Assembly (NCBI GenBank): GCA_021775255.1
Contig: JAJFIA010000018.1
Span: 30,875-94,874 of the forward strand
Source of the DNA: Roseovarius sp.
Lineage (GTDB): Bacteria; Pseudomonadota; Alphaproteobacteria; Rhodobacterales; Rhodobacteraceae
Length of the DNA: 64,000 nt
Reading direction: 5' to 3'
The notes under the pieces were generated by a model that ran no database searches, had not been told where the DNA came from, and saw only the letters and a list, made by a program, of their open reading frames with translations. The position numbers and the translations under genes were made by a program. Shown in pieces: positions 8,086 through 18,006 of the stretch; position 1 is the stretch's first letter, and every line of letters begins with the position of its first letter.

Positions 8086-9305
8086 GGGGTGAGATGCAGC
8101 AAAGGCCGTGCGCGATTGACGCCGATGGCCATCATCACCGTGGCAAAGATGAAATAGCCCGCGATAAGGATATATTGCGTCTCGATCCCCAGCCCCAGAT
8201 CAATGCCATAGCCGGTGATGCCCGGCCCGATGGCCGAGCCAAGCACCATCACCGCCACAGCCATTGCCTTGATCGCGCCAAGGTTTCTGGTGCCATAAAA
8301 CTCGGCCCAGAACGCCATGGGCAGGGTGGTGTTGAATCCGGTCGTGAGCGCCAGAAAGAAAAACCCAAGCAGCAATGTGGGGGTGCCGCTGGCATAGGCG
8401 AAGGCCAGAAATGCCGCCACCATCGGCAATTGAAACCAGGGGATCAGCCGCCCGGTGCCCAGCCTGTCAAGCGCCCAGCCCGAGGCTATCATCGCCCCGA
8501 TGCTGATGATTGTGTAGAACGGGAACATCGCCACCAGATCCACATGCGCGATGGATTTCACCTCGGCGAAATGCACCTGATGAAAGAAAAACGCGGTGTT
8601 GAACGCGCCGGGGCCAAGCAGGGCCGGAACCATGAACCAGAACAGCCAGTGATGAAGCGTCTCTGAGCGGGTCCAGTGGCGGGCCTGCATGCCCATGGAC
8701 TGATCGGAATGGGTCATGGATTGCGGCGTGCGTTCCTGCCTGAGCAGGCCGATCAGGGTTGGAATGCCGAGAAAGGCCACCAACGCCGCCCCGACCCAGA
8801 GCATACGCCAGTCATAAAGCGCCATCAGGGAGACAAAAATCAGCGGCAGGAGCGCCTCGCCAAAGGAAAACCCCAATGATGCCACCGACAAAGCCTTGCC
8901 GCGTGTGGCAATGAACCAGCGTGACATGGCAACGGCGGCGATATGGGTCGACATCCCCTGCCCGCTGAAACGCAGGGCAAAGATCACCAGCGGCAGCGCC
9001 CAGACCGCATGATTGAATGCCATCGAGAGGCAGGCAAACATCAGCATCCCCAAAACCACCCAGCCCAAAGCGCGGGCGCGAAACCTGTCGGTCAGCCCGC
9101 CGGCCCAGACCATCACAATCGCCGAGGCGGTGGTGCCAAGGGTATAGATGCCGCCCCATTCGCCGTGGCTGAGGCCATATTCAGCGCGGATTTCTCCGGC
9201 AAAGATCGAGATGAAGAAGGTCTGCCCAAAGCTGCTGAGGAAGGTCAGCAAAGCCCCGGCGAACAGCCAGCGGGCGTTGGTGCGAAGGAAAGAGAGCGTG
9301 GTCAT
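8046..9305 (-). CDS. Major facilitator superfamily transporter
   Basis: A 419-residue integral membrane protein with about 12 hydrophobic segments. The typical MFS loop between segments 2 and 3 is present (GGLTDRFRARALG, near residues 68-80), and the central cytoplasmic loop (about 195-220) is polar. The substrate cannot be read from sequence. The C-terminus after about residue 395 (RPLLHLTPRPGLRAGT...) is encoded by a palindromic repeat and is probably not part of the ancestral fold. No operon partner; flanked by gaps on both sides. Confidence 0.88.
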   Translation of the reverse strand: MTTLSFLRTNARWLFAGALLTFLSSFGQTFFISIFAGEIRAEYGLSHGEWGGIYTLGTTASAIVMVWAGGLTDRFRARALGWVVLGMLMFACLSMAFNHAVWALPLVIFALRFSGQGMSTHIAAVAMSRWFIATRGKALSVASLGFSFGEALLPLIFVSLMALYDWRMLWVGAALVAFLGIPTLIGLLRQERTPQSMTHSDQSMGMQARHWTRSETLHHWLFWFMVPALLGPGAFNTAFFFHQVHFAEVKSIAHVDLVAMFPFYTIISIGAMIASGWALDRLGTGRLIPWFQLPMVAAFLAFAYASGTPTLLLGFFFLALTTGFNTTLPMAFWAEFYGTRNLGAIKAMAVAVMVLGSAIGPGITGYGIDLGLGIETQYILIAGYFIFATVMMAIGVNRARPLLHLTPRPGLRAGTSRPT

Positions 9306-9428
9306 ATCGCTTGTGTCACCTGAAACAGCCGGGAAAGAAAGAGGAACAATCCATCAGGATACATCAATGGCAATGAAAGCGGGCGCAGAAACGGGGAATC
9401 AGCCGTAATGCGCACATGATAACTGGCG

Positions 9429-11387
9429 TCAGCGCGCTATTTTATCGTTCCAGATCCAGTCAAACACCGTGATTTCGCCTTCATACGCCTCCAATCGCTG
9501 CTCAATCGCAAACCCATCCACCTCGCCGTGCATGATTGTGGTCACCTTGCTGCCAACCTGCCATTCGCCACGCCCCAGCGTGCGGCGCTCGATAATCTCC
9601 ACTTTGGCCGAGGCCGGATCCCCCTTGGTAATCTCCCACCTTTCCACCAGCGCATTTTGCGTGATCAGCCCGTTTTCCAAATCTTCAACCCGCCCGGTAT
9701 CATTCTCAACCTGCATCACAATCCGGCCCGTAGCCGGATCAATTTCCCAATCCTTGCTGCTGCTGCCGTCTTCCAGTGTGCGGTATTGCCGTTTTTCCAT
9801 ATCAGCGGGCGGATCAAAGGGTATTTCATCGCCCCGCGTCACTGTGCGCCACGGCATGATCAATTCCCCCGCGCTCAGCGTAAGGTTGAAATCATTGGCT
9901 TCAGGCCAGCAATAGGGCCAGTAGGAATTTGAAATCACCAGCCTCAGCCGATGATCCTCGGGCAGGTTATACGCCGTCTGATCCAGCGTTATTTCCACCT
10001 CAAACGCCTCACCGGGTACCAGATCACGCGCCTTCTCAAACCCATCCCGATGCCGCAGGTTCAAAAGCCCTAGGGTGATCAGCGCCGATGACCCATCCGG
10101 GCGCAGATCACACAGCCGCACGATCATCTGCGCCCGCGTGGCACTTGAGGCCAGCCTCAACCGCAGCTTTGGCGCACCAAGAATATCGCGCGCCCCGGCC
10201 TGTGGCGGCGCATCAAAACAGGCCGATATCGTATCATCATAGATCTGATTGCCCGGCAATTCCCCAGGCCAGGCACCGGTCGGGAAAAATTCGCCACAGC
10301 CCCGGCCACATGCCAGATTTGTCTCCGTCACCACTGCAAACGCCTCAGCCCTGCCCATGGTGCCGTTGCCCAGCGGCAAAACCTCGTGGCTGATGCCCTC
10401 ATCCAGCGCATTTTGCTGCGCCACCCAGCGCCCCGGCCGGAAATCCAATGATGCATCCGGCGTGATGCTGTCCATCAAATAGGCGCGGTAGGCGGGATCA
10501 TTCTCAACCCCGGTATCTTTGCCCTTGAGCCAGTGATCCCACCAGCGTAACGCCTCCCCGAGATAATCAATCTTTGGCCCTATGGTGCTGATATTAGGGT
10601 ATTTATGGCTCCACGGTCCGGCAATCCCCTTGACCGGGCCGGGCAGATTTTCAACCATTGCCGCCATCGCGTTGCGGTAGCCGTCATGCAACCCCCCCAT
10701 CACCAGAACCGGGGCCTTTATGGCGGCATAATCCTCACAGATCGAGCCATGCTTCCAATAATCATCCCGCGTCGGGTGCCGCATCCAGAAATCTGCCAGA
10801 TTCGGCGTGTTTTCCAGCCGGTTCAGCCATATTTCGCGCCATCTGTTATTCCCCATCAGCGCCGGGTCAGGCGGCATTGAAAACCACGACATCACCGTCG
10901 CCGCCCAGCCGATATTCTCGCCAAGCTGTATCCCGCCCTTATAGTGAATATCGTCGTGATAGCGGTCTGCCGTGGTGCCGATGGAAATCACCGCTTTCAA
11001 CGCCTCGGGCGCCCGCGCCGCCAGTTGCACGCCGTTGAATCCACCCCATGAAATCCCCTGAATGCCGACATTGCCATCGCACCAGCTCTGCGCGGCAATC
11101 CAGTTGATGATATCCACCCCGTCACGCAGCTCCTGTTCGGAATATTCATCATCAAACAGGCCTTCGCTTTCGCCACAGCCGCGCCTGTCCACCCGCAGGC
11201 AAATATATCCGGCGCGGGCAAAATGCAGGTGCATCCCATGATCGCGCGCCGCCGTGCCATCGGATTTGCGGTAGGGCAGATATTCAAGGATCGCAGGCAG
11301 CGGCTCCTTGCCCTGCGGCATCCACACCCGCGCCGAAGCCCGTGTGCCATCGGGCAGATCAATGCCCATATCCGGGTGAATGATCAT
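9429..11387 (-). CDS. CocE/NonD family serine hydrolase (peptidase S15 type)
   Basis: A 652-residue alpha/beta hydrolase with the X-Pro dipeptidyl-peptidase fold. The nucleophile elbow is GISWGG near 115-120; the acidic residue sits in GGLHDGY near 232-238 and the histidine in GPWSHKYP near 257-264, the normal order for this family. The C-terminal beta-sandwich domain (about 340-650) contains RLRLVISNSYWPYCWP. Natural substrate unknown: family members cleave peptides, esters or amides. The start overlaps the mutS stop by four bases, so translation may be coupled to mutS. Confidence 0.9.
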   Translation of the reverse strand: MIIHPDMGIDLPDGTRASARVWMPQGKEPLPAILEYLPYRKSDGTAARDHGMHLHFARAGYICLRVDRRGCGESEGLFDDEYSEQELRDGVDIINWIAAQSWCDGNVGIQGISWGGFNGVQLAARAPEALKAVISIGTTADRYHDDIHYKGGIQLGENIGWAATVMSWFSMPPDPALMGNNRWREIWLNRLENTPNLADFWMRHPTRDDYWKHGSICEDYAAIKAPVLVMGGLHDGYRNAMAAMVENLPGPVKGIAGPWSHKYPNISTIGPKIDYLGEALRWWDHWLKGKDTGVENDPAYRAYLMDSITPDASLDFRPGRWVAQQNALDEGISHEVLPLGNGTMGRAEAFAVVTETNLACGRGCGEFFPTGAWPGELPGNQIYDDTISACFDAPPQAGARDILGAPKLRLRLASSATRAQMIVRLCDLRPDGSSALITLGLLNLRHRDGFEKARDLVPGEAFEVEITLDQTAYNLPEDHRLRLVISNSYWPYCWPEANDFNLTLSAGELIMPWRTVTRGDEIPFDPPADMEKRQYRTLEDGSSSKDWEIDPATGRIVMQVENDTGRVEDLENGLITQNALVERWEITKGDPASAKVEIIERRTLGRGEWQVGSKVTTIMHGEVDGFAIEQRLEAYEGEITVFDWIWNDKIAR

Positions 11388-14020
11388 TCGCTCAGATCTT
11401 TCAACTCATAAATCAGATTGAGCGCCTGTTTCGGGCTCAGCTCATCGGGCAAAATCTCCGCCAGCCGGTCCTCAACCCGAGACGCCCTCACCGCCACCAC
11501 CGGCGCAGGCGTGGCCGAAAACAAAGGCAGATCATCAATAATCGCGGCCTTCGCCGTGCCGCCCTCGCGCTCGCCCTTTTCCAGCGCATCCAGCACCACC
11601 CGCGCGCGGGCAACAACCGCCTCGGGCAGCCCGGCAAGCCTGGCCACCTGCACGCCGTAAGACCGGTCGGCGGCCCCTTTATGCACCTCATGCAGGAAGA
11701 TCACCTCGCCGTCATGCTCGCGTACGGTCACTGTGGCATTCTCCACCCGTTCCAGCTTGTCTGACAGTGCTGTCATCTCATGATAATGGGTTGCAAACAA
11801 CGCCCGGCAGCCATTGACATCATGCAGATGCTCCAGCGTGGCCCAGGCGATGGAAAGCCCGTCATAAGTGGCGGTGCCGCGGCCGATTTCGTCCAATATA
11901 ACAAGGGCATGGTCATCCGCCTGATTTAAAATCGCGGCGGTTTCCACCATCTCAACCATGAAGGTCGACCGCCCCCGCGCCAGATCATCCGAGGCCCCGA
12001 CCCGGCTGAAAAGCTGGCTCACCATACCGATATGCGCGGCCAGCGCGGGCACGAAACTGCCGATCTGTGCCAGCACCGCAATCAGCGCATTTTGCCGCAG
12101 ATAGGTTGATTTACCCGACATATTCGGCCCCGTAAGAAGCCAGATATCAATGCCCTGCCCAAGGTCGCTGTCATTGGCAATGAAGGGCGCGCCACCTGCA
12201 GCTCTTAATGCCTGTTCCACCACCGGATGCCGCCCGCCTTCAATCCGCAAAGCCCGGCTTGCATCCACCTTTGGCCGGCACCAATCCTTAGCCGTCGCCA
12301 AATCGGCCAGCGCCGCCGTCAAATCCAGTTCCGCCAGCGCGCCTGCCGCCTGCCACAGCTTATCCGCCTGCTCTAAAATTGCCGCGCGCAGGCTCTCAAA
12401 AATCCGCAGTTCAATCTCAATCGCCCGGCCCCCGGCATTGAGAATGGCGCTTTCCATCTCGCTCAGCTCCACCGTGGTAAACCGCACCTGATTGGCCGTG
12501 GTCTGCCGGTGTCTGAACCGGGCGTTCAGCGGCTCTGACAGCATCTTGTCGGCGTGAATGCTTGTCACCTCAATAAAATATCCCAGCACATTGTTATGTT
12601 TGACCTTGAGCGATTGTATCCCCGCCTCCCGCGCATAATCGGCCTGCATCCCGGCAATCACGCCCCGGCCCTCATCACGCAGGCGGCGGCATTCATCCAA
12701 TTCCCTGTCATGGCCGGTGGCAATAAATCCGCCCTCGCGCGCCAGCATCGGCGGCTCGGCCAGCAGCGTCAGGTCCAGCAATTCCAGCAGGTCATCATGG
12801 CCCAAAAGCCCCCCGGTGGCTTCGGCCAAAAGCCCGGGCAGCTCCTGCCCTTCCAGCATTCCTGCAATCCTTCTTGCCTGTTGCAACGCATTGCGAATTG
12901 CTGTCAAATCCCGTGGCCCGCCGCGATTGAGGCTAAGCCGTGAAAGTGCCCGATCAAGATCAGGCACCCGCCGCAGATCATCGCGCAAGCCCTGACAAAG
13001 CCGCGCATTTTCCACCATGAAATCCACCGCCTCAAGCCGCGCGCTGATCACCGGCAATTCCCGGCTCGGGCCGGACAGGCGCTGTTCCAAAAGCCGCCCG
13101 CCGCCCGCCGTCACCGTCCGGTCAATCGCTGCCAGCAAAGACCCCGCGCGCCCGCCCGAAAGCGCGTGGGTCAGTTCAAGATTACGCCTTGTCGCAGCGT
13201 CGATTTGCATCGCTTTTGCATGGTCCTCACGCTCGGGCGCCCTGAGCAAAGGCAACTGCCCCTTCTGGGTGATCTCAAGATACTCAACGATGGCCCCCAT
13301 TGCCGCCACTTCGGGCCGTGAAAATTGCCCAAATGCCTCCAATGTGCCCACGCTGAACAGCGCACAAAGACGCGCCTCACCGCCGGTACTGTCAAATGCC
13401 GACCGCCCCAGCGGGCTTAGGGCTGCGCCGCTTTCCTCAATTATATCAGTAACTTCCGCCTCATCCCCTTCGGCAATCACAACCTCACTTGGCCTGAGCC
13501 GCGCCAGTTCCGGCCCCAGCCTGACCAGCGCTATCGGCATCACCTGAAACGCGCCGGTTGAAATATCCACCCAGGCCAAAGCACTCGCCCCACGCACCTG
13601 CGCAAACGCCGCCAGATAATTATGCTTTCGCGCATCCAGCAGGCTGTCTTCGGTCAATGTGCCAGGGGTGACCAGCCGCACAACCTCGCGTTTCACAACC
13701 GCCTTGTAGCCGCGCTTTTTGGCCTCGGCGGGGTCTTCCATCTGTTCGCAGACGGCAACGCGAAACCCCTTGCGGATGAGTGTCTGAAAATAGCCCTCGG
13801 CGGCGCGTACCGGCACGCCGCACATGGCGATATCCTCGCCCATATGCTTGCCACGTTTGGTAAGTGCGATATCCAGCGCCTCGGCGGCGGCCACTGCATC
13901 GTCAAAAAACATCTCGTAAAAATCGCCCATCCGGTAGAACAGCAACGCATCCTTATGCTGCGCCTTGATCTCCAGATATTGCGCCATCATCGGCGTTACG
14001 GCTGATTTCACGGATGTCAC
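11384..14020 (-). CDS. mutS: DNA mismatch repair protein MutS
   Basis: Recognises mismatches and small loops and starts repair. The 878-residue product has the mismatch-binding N-terminus with FYRMGDFYEMFFDDA (the F-x-E wedge), connector and lever domains, the Walker A loop GPNMSGKST, and Walker B VILDEIGRGT followed by ATHYHEMTAL. I place the start at GTG 14020 (VTSVKSAVTPMMAQYLE) because GGGGAG lies nine bases before it; ATG 13990 is the alternative. Divergent from maeB, with 138 bases between that must hold both promoters. Confidence 0.96.
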   Translation of the reverse strand: MTSVKSAVTPMMAQYLEIKAQHKDALLFYRMGDFYEMFFDDAVAAAEALDIALTKRGKHMGEDIAMCGVPVRAAEGYFQTLIRKGFRVAVCEQMEDPAEAKKRGYKAVVKREVVRLVTPGTLTEDSLLDARKHNYLAAFAQVRGASALAWVDISTGAFQVMPIALVRLGPELARLRPSEVVIAEGDEAEVTDIIEESGAALSPLGRSAFDSTGGEARLCALFSVGTLEAFGQFSRPEVAAMGAIVEYLEITQKGQLPLLRAPEREDHAKAMQIDAATRRNLELTHALSGGRAGSLLAAIDRTVTAGGGRLLEQRLSGPSRELPVISARLEAVDFMVENARLCQGLRDDLRRVPDLDRALSRLSLNRGGPRDLTAIRNALQQARRIAGMLEGQELPGLLAEATGGLLGHDDLLELLDLTLLAEPPMLAREGGFIATGHDRELDECRRLRDEGRGVIAGMQADYAREAGIQSLKVKHNNVLGYFIEVTSIHADKMLSEPLNARFRHRQTTANQVRFTTVELSEMESAILNAGGRAIEIELRIFESLRAAILEQADKLWQAAGALAELDLTAALADLATAKDWCRPKVDASRALRIEGGRHPVVEQALRAAGGAPFIANDSDLGQGIDIWLLTGPNMSGKSTYLRQNALIAVLAQIGSFVPALAAHIGMVSQLFSRVGASDDLARGRSTFMVEMVETAAILNQADDHALVILDEIGRGTATYDGLSIAWATLEHLHDVNGCRALFATHYHEMTALSDKLERVENATVTVREHDGEVIFLHEVHKGAADRSYGVQVARLAGLPEAVVARARVVLDALEKGEREGGTAKAAIIDDLPLFSATPAPVVAVRASRVEDRLAEILPDELSPKQALNLIYELKDLSE

Positions 14021-14158
14021 GAAATACACTCCCCGGCTTCCCCGAACCCTACAAACCAATCGCCCCCGGCGAAAGCCAAAAACATCTGTTTCGGTTGAGC
14101 CTTTGCCAAAGGCCCGCTAAAGGTTGAATTCCCAGGGATCAAGCCAAAGGCACCCGCT

Positions 14159-16414
14159 ATGACCAAACATAAATACACCCGCGAAGAGGCACTGGCCTTT
14201 CATCTCAAGCCAACCCCCGGCAAGTTTGAGATTTCCGCGACCGTGCCCATGACCACGCAGCGCGATCTGTCTTTGGCCTATTCCCCCGGTGTGGCCGTTC
14301 CCTGTGAGGCCATCGCCGAGAACCCCGAATGCGCCTATGATTACACCAACAAGGGCAATCTGGTGGCGGTCATCTCAAACGGTACCGCCGTTCTGGGCCT
14401 TGGTAATCTGGGCGCGCTTGGATCGAAGCCGGTGATGGAGGGCAAGGCGGTGCTGTTCAAGCGGTTTGCCGATGTCAATGCCGTCGATATCGAGCTGGAT
14501 ACAGAAGACCCGGATGCCTTTATCAACGCCGTGCGCCTGATGGGGCCGACCTTTGGCGGCATCAATCTGGAAGACATCAAAGCGCCCGAATGTTTCATCA
14601 TCGAGCAAAAGCTCAAAGAGGTGATGGACATCCCGGTATTTCACGATGATCAGCACGGCACGGCGGTGATCTGTGCCGCCGGCCTGATCAATGCTTTGCA
14701 CATTTCCGGCAAGAAAATCGAAGATGTGCGCATTGTTCTGAATGGTGCGGGGGCGGCGGGCATTGCTTGCATTGAATTGCTCAAATCCATGGGTGCGCGG
14801 TATGACAACTGCATCGTCTGCGATACCAAGGGCGTGATTTATCAGGGCCGCAAGGAGGGCATGAACCAGTGGAAATCGGCCCACGCGGCCAACACCAAAC
14901 TGCGCACACTTGAGGAGGCCATGAAGGGGGCCGACGTGTTTCTGGGCGTCAGCGCCAAGGGGGCCGTGACCCCTGAAATGGTGGCTTCCATGGCCCCCAA
15001 CCCGGTGATTTTCGCCATGGCCAACCCCGACCCCGAGATCACCCCGGAAGAGGCCCATGCCGTGCGCGAAGATGCCATCGTCGCCACCGGGCGCTCAGAC
15101 TATCCCAATCAGGTCAATAATGTTCTGGGCTTCCCCTATCTTTTCCGGGGCGCTTTGGATGTCCACGCCCGCGCCATCAATGACGAGATGAAGATCGCCT
15201 GCGCCCATGCGCTTGCCAGCCTTGCCCGCGCGGATGTGCCCGAAGAAGTCGATATGGCTTATGGCCGCAAGCTCACCTTTGGCCGTGATTATATCATCCC
15301 CGCGCCGTTCGATCCGCGCCTGATCCATACCATCCCCCCCGCCGTTGCGCGTGCCGGCATGGATACCGGCGTGGCGCGCCGCCCGATTGTCGATATGGAG
15401 GCCTACGAGGCCGCGCTGAAATCGCGGATGGACCCGACCGCCAGCATCCTGCGCTCATTGAATGCCCGCGCCCGCAATGCTCAGGCCCGGATGATCTTTG
15501 CCGAGGGCGATGATCCGCGCGTTTTGCGCGCCGCCGTGCAATATCAGCGCGCCGGTTTTGGCCACGCTTTGGTGGTGGGCCGCGAGGCCGATGTGAAAGC
15601 CAAGCTCGCGCAGGCGGGCCTTGCCGATGCGGTGCCTGAGCTTGAGGTGGTCAACGCCGCCAATTCCGCGCATCTCGAGGCATACAAGGATTTTCTTTAC
15701 ACCCGGTTGCAACGCAAGGGCTTTGATCTCAAGGACATCCACAAACTCGCGGCGCGTGACCGGCATGTGTTTGCCGCCCTGATGCTGGCGCATGGCCATG
15801 GCGAAGGGCTTGTCACCGGGGCCACCCGAAAATCTGCCAATGTGCTTGAGCTGATCAACCATGTGTTTGACGCCGACGCCGCCCATGGTTCCGTGGGGAT
15901 CACGGCGCTTTTGCACAAGGGCCGGGTGGTGCTGATTGCCGATACTTTGGTGCATGAATGGCCCGATGAGGAAGACCTCGCCAACATCGCCGAGCGCGCA
16001 GCCGGGGTCGCCCGTCATCTGGCGCTTGAGCCTCGGGTCGCGTTTGTTTCATTCTCGACCTTCGGCTATCCGCGCTCCGAGCGGGCCGAAAAAATGCACG
16101 GCGCGCCCCGCGTTCTTGAGGCCCGTGGCGTGGATTTTGAATTTGAGGGCGAGATGACGGTGGATGTGGCCCTGAATACCGGTGCGCAGGCCGCCTACCC
16201 ATTTCAGCGCCTCACGGCCCCGGCCAATATTCTGGTGGTTCCGGCGCGGCATTCGGCATCCATTTCGGTCAAACTGATGCAGGAAATGGCCGGGGCAACG
16301 GTGATCGGGCCTATTTTGTCGGGCGTTGATAAACCGATCCAGATTTGCGGCACCAATTCCACCGCCAATGATATTCTTAACATGGCCATTCTGGCGGCGT
16401 GTAAGGTTGGGTGA
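14159..16414 (+). CDS. maeB: NADP-dependent malic enzyme with phosphotransacetylase-like domain
   Basis: Oxidatively decarboxylates malate to pyruvate, feeding NADPH and acetyl-CoA supply. The 751-residue length matches the MaeB hybrid. The N-terminal half (about 1-420) has the malic enzyme motifs YSPGVAVPC, NGTAVLGLGNLGA, FHDDQHGTAV and the nucleotide loop NGAGAAGIA; the C-terminal half (about 430-751) resembles phosphotransacetylase (ARMIFAEGDDPRVLRAA, RKSANVLELINHVF), which in MaeB is regulatory rather than catalytic. Single gene between mutS and a repeat element. Confidence 0.95.
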   Translation: MTKHKYTREEALAFHLKPTPGKFEISATVPMTTQRDLSLAYSPGVAVPCEAIAENPECAYDYTNKGNLVAVISNGTAVLGLGNLGALGSKPVMEGKAVLFKRFADVNAVDIELDTEDPDAFINAVRLMGPTFGGINLEDIKAPECFIIEQKLKEVMDIPVFHDDQHGTAVICAAGLINALHISGKKIEDVRIVLNGAGAAGIACIELLKSMGARYDNCIVCDTKGVIYQGRKEGMNQWKSAHAANTKLRTLEEAMKGADVFLGVSAKGAVTPEMVASMAPNPVIFAMANPDPEITPEEAHAVREDAIVATGRSDYPNQVNNVLGFPYLFRGALDVHARAINDEMKIACAHALASLARADVPEEVDMAYGRKLTFGRDYIIPAPFDPRLIHTIPPAVARAGMDTGVARRPIVDMEAYEAALKSRMDPTASILRSLNARARNAQARMIFAEGDDPRVLRAAVQYQRAGFGHALVVGREADVKAKLAQAGLADAVPELEVVNAANSAHLEAYKDFLYTRLQRKGFDLKDIHKLAARDRHVFAALMLAHGHGEGLVTGATRKSANVLELINHVFDADAAHGSVGITALLHKGRVVLIADTLVHEWPDEEDLANIAERAAGVARHLALEPRVAFVSFSTFGYPRSERAEKMHGAPRVLEARGVDFEFEGEMTVDVALNTGAQAAYPFQRLTAPANILVVPARHSASISVKLMQEMAGATVIGPILSGVDKPIQICGTNSTANDILNMAILAACKVG

Positions 16415-16463
16415 GGCTCTCCACACATCAAGATAAAGAACCGTCCCGCCCGGCGGTAACGTC

Positions 16464-16592
16464 GGGCCGCGCCTGACCCTCCCCATGGGAGGGCGCGTTT
16501 TCAACGTTGCAAATCCAACCACCGTTTCAATAGATTAAACCCCATTGCCAACAAATATTGAAGCTGCGCCCACCCAGGGTCAGGCGCGGCCC
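16464..16592. repeat. Inverted-repeat-bounded intergenic element (129 bp)
   Basis: Two exact 17-base inverted copies, GGGCCGCGCCTGACCCT at 16464-16480 and its complement at 16576-16592. Next to each arm a further 10-base block (GGGAGGGCGC at 16487-16496 against GCGCCCACCC at 16566-16575) is complementary with one mismatch. The left arm also contains a small hairpin, CCCTCCC-CAT-GGGAGGG (16477-16493), followed by CGCGTTTT, which could terminate maeB transcription. The interior is AT-richer. Looks like a small non-autonomous element or a structured intergenic repeat. Confidence 0.65.
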
Positions 16593-16685
16593 TAATCTCC
16601 ATTGATACCCCCCATCACAAATCCTGAATTGACGCCTCCGGCAAAACCCATAGAGTGCCAGAGGCGCGATAAACGGACGCCAGAA

Positions 16686-17930
16686 ATGCAAAAACAAACG
16701 CCGCTCTTCACGCCGGTCCTGATTGCCGGCTGTGCGATCATGCTGATCTCATTCGCCATCCGGGCGTCATTTGGTGTGTTCCAGATCCCGATTGCCGATG
16801 AATTCGGCTGGCTGCGTTCGGAATTTTCCATGGCCATCGCCATTCAGAACCTGTTCTGGGGCATTGGTCAGCCGCTGTTTGGCGCGCTGGCCGAGAAAAT
16901 AGGCGACCGCAAGGCGATCATCATCGGCGCGCTCTTTTATGCCGCCGGTCTGATCCTGACCTCGGGGGCCACAACCCCCGGCACCATGCAGTTTTACGAA
17001 GTTCTCGTGGGTTTTGGCATCGCCGGCACCGGCTTTGGCGTGATTCTGGCCGTTGTTGGCCGTGCCAGCTCGGATGAGAACCGCTCGATGAGCCTGGCGA
17101 TTGCTACCGCCGCAGGCTCGGGCGGGCAGGTGGTTGGCGCGCCTGTCGCGCAATATCTTCTGGGCTTCATGGGCTGGCAGATGGTTTTTGTCGTCTTTGC
17201 CGCGGTTATCATCGCCAGCCTCGTTATGCTGCCCCTGATGCGCGCGCCGGTGGTTGCGAACAAAGCCGAGCTGGAAGAAAGCATGCGCCATATCCTTGGC
17301 AAGGCCCTGCGCGATCCCTCCTTCACCCTGATATTCCTTGGCTTTTTCAGTTGCGGCTATCAGCTTGCCTTCATGACAGCGCATTTTCCCGCTTTGGTTA
17401 CTGAAATGTGCGGGCCCATTTCGCCCGGCGGGGTGCTGCACGGCATCGGCATTACCTCGACCTCGGCGCTGGGCGCGGCGGCAATCTCCCTGATCGGGCT
17501 GGCTAATATTGCGGGCACGCTCACGGCTGGATGGCTGGGCAATCGCTATCCAAAAAAATACCTGCTCGCGGGCATCTATACCGGCCGCACACTCATTGCC
17601 GCTGCCTTCATCATGCTGCCGATCACCCCCGCAACCGTGCTTTTGTTTTCTGTTGGCATGGGTGCTTTGTGGCTGGCCACGGTGCCGCTTACCTCCGGGC
17701 TGATCGCGCATCTTTATGGGCTGCGCTATATGGGCACGCTTTACGGCATCGTGTTTTTCTCGCACCAGCTTGGCAGCTTCATGGGTGTCTGGCTGGGGGG
17801 CCGGATGTATGACATCTACGGTGATTATACCGCCGTCTGGTGGATTGGTGTTGGTGTCGGGGCCTTCAGCGCCATCGTGCATCTGCCGGTCAAAGAAAAC
17901 CGCCCGCCTGTGGCACTGTCCCGGGCCTGA
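16686..17930 (+). CDS. Major facilitator superfamily transporter (oxalate/formate-antiporter-like)
   Basis: A 414-residue membrane protein with 12 hydrophobic segments and the loop-2/3 motif GALAEKIGDRKAIIIGAL near 60-77. The N-terminal half shows RASFGVFQIPIADEFGWLRSEFS, a pattern seen in MFS carriers of the monocarboxylate/oxalate type. ATG 16686 precedes the first charged and hydrophobic segment; the frame is open upstream without family residues. It lies just before an M19 dipeptidase and a peptide-type ABC transporter, so it may carry a related small substrate, though that is inference. Confidence 0.87.
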   Translation: MQKQTPLFTPVLIAGCAIMLISFAIRASFGVFQIPIADEFGWLRSEFSMAIAIQNLFWGIGQPLFGALAEKIGDRKAIIIGALFYAAGLILTSGATTPGTMQFYEVLVGFGIAGTGFGVILAVVGRASSDENRSMSLAIATAAGSGGQVVGAPVAQYLLGFMGWQMVFVVFAAVIIASLVMLPLMRAPVVANKAELEESMRHILGKALRDPSFTLIFLGFFSCGYQLAFMTAHFPALVTEMCGPISPGGVLHGIGITSTSALGAAAISLIGLANIAGTLTAGWLGNRYPKKYLLAGIYTGRTLIAAAFIMLPITPATVLLFSVGMGALWLATVPLTSGLIAHLYGLRYMGTLYGIVFFSHQLGSFMGVWLGGRMYDIYGDYTAVWWIGVGVGAFSAIVHLPVKENRPPVALSRA

Positions 17931-18006
17931 TCCTGACCGGCACATTTTTCACTGGCGGTTAGCCTCATGTTAGCGCTAAGCTTATCCCTGACACCTGGGG
18001 AAAACC

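Noticed and set aside
16767..17945. Minus-strand open frame of 392 codons
   Set aside because: Antisense to the second MFS transporter; product is rich in unusual residues and has no family marks.
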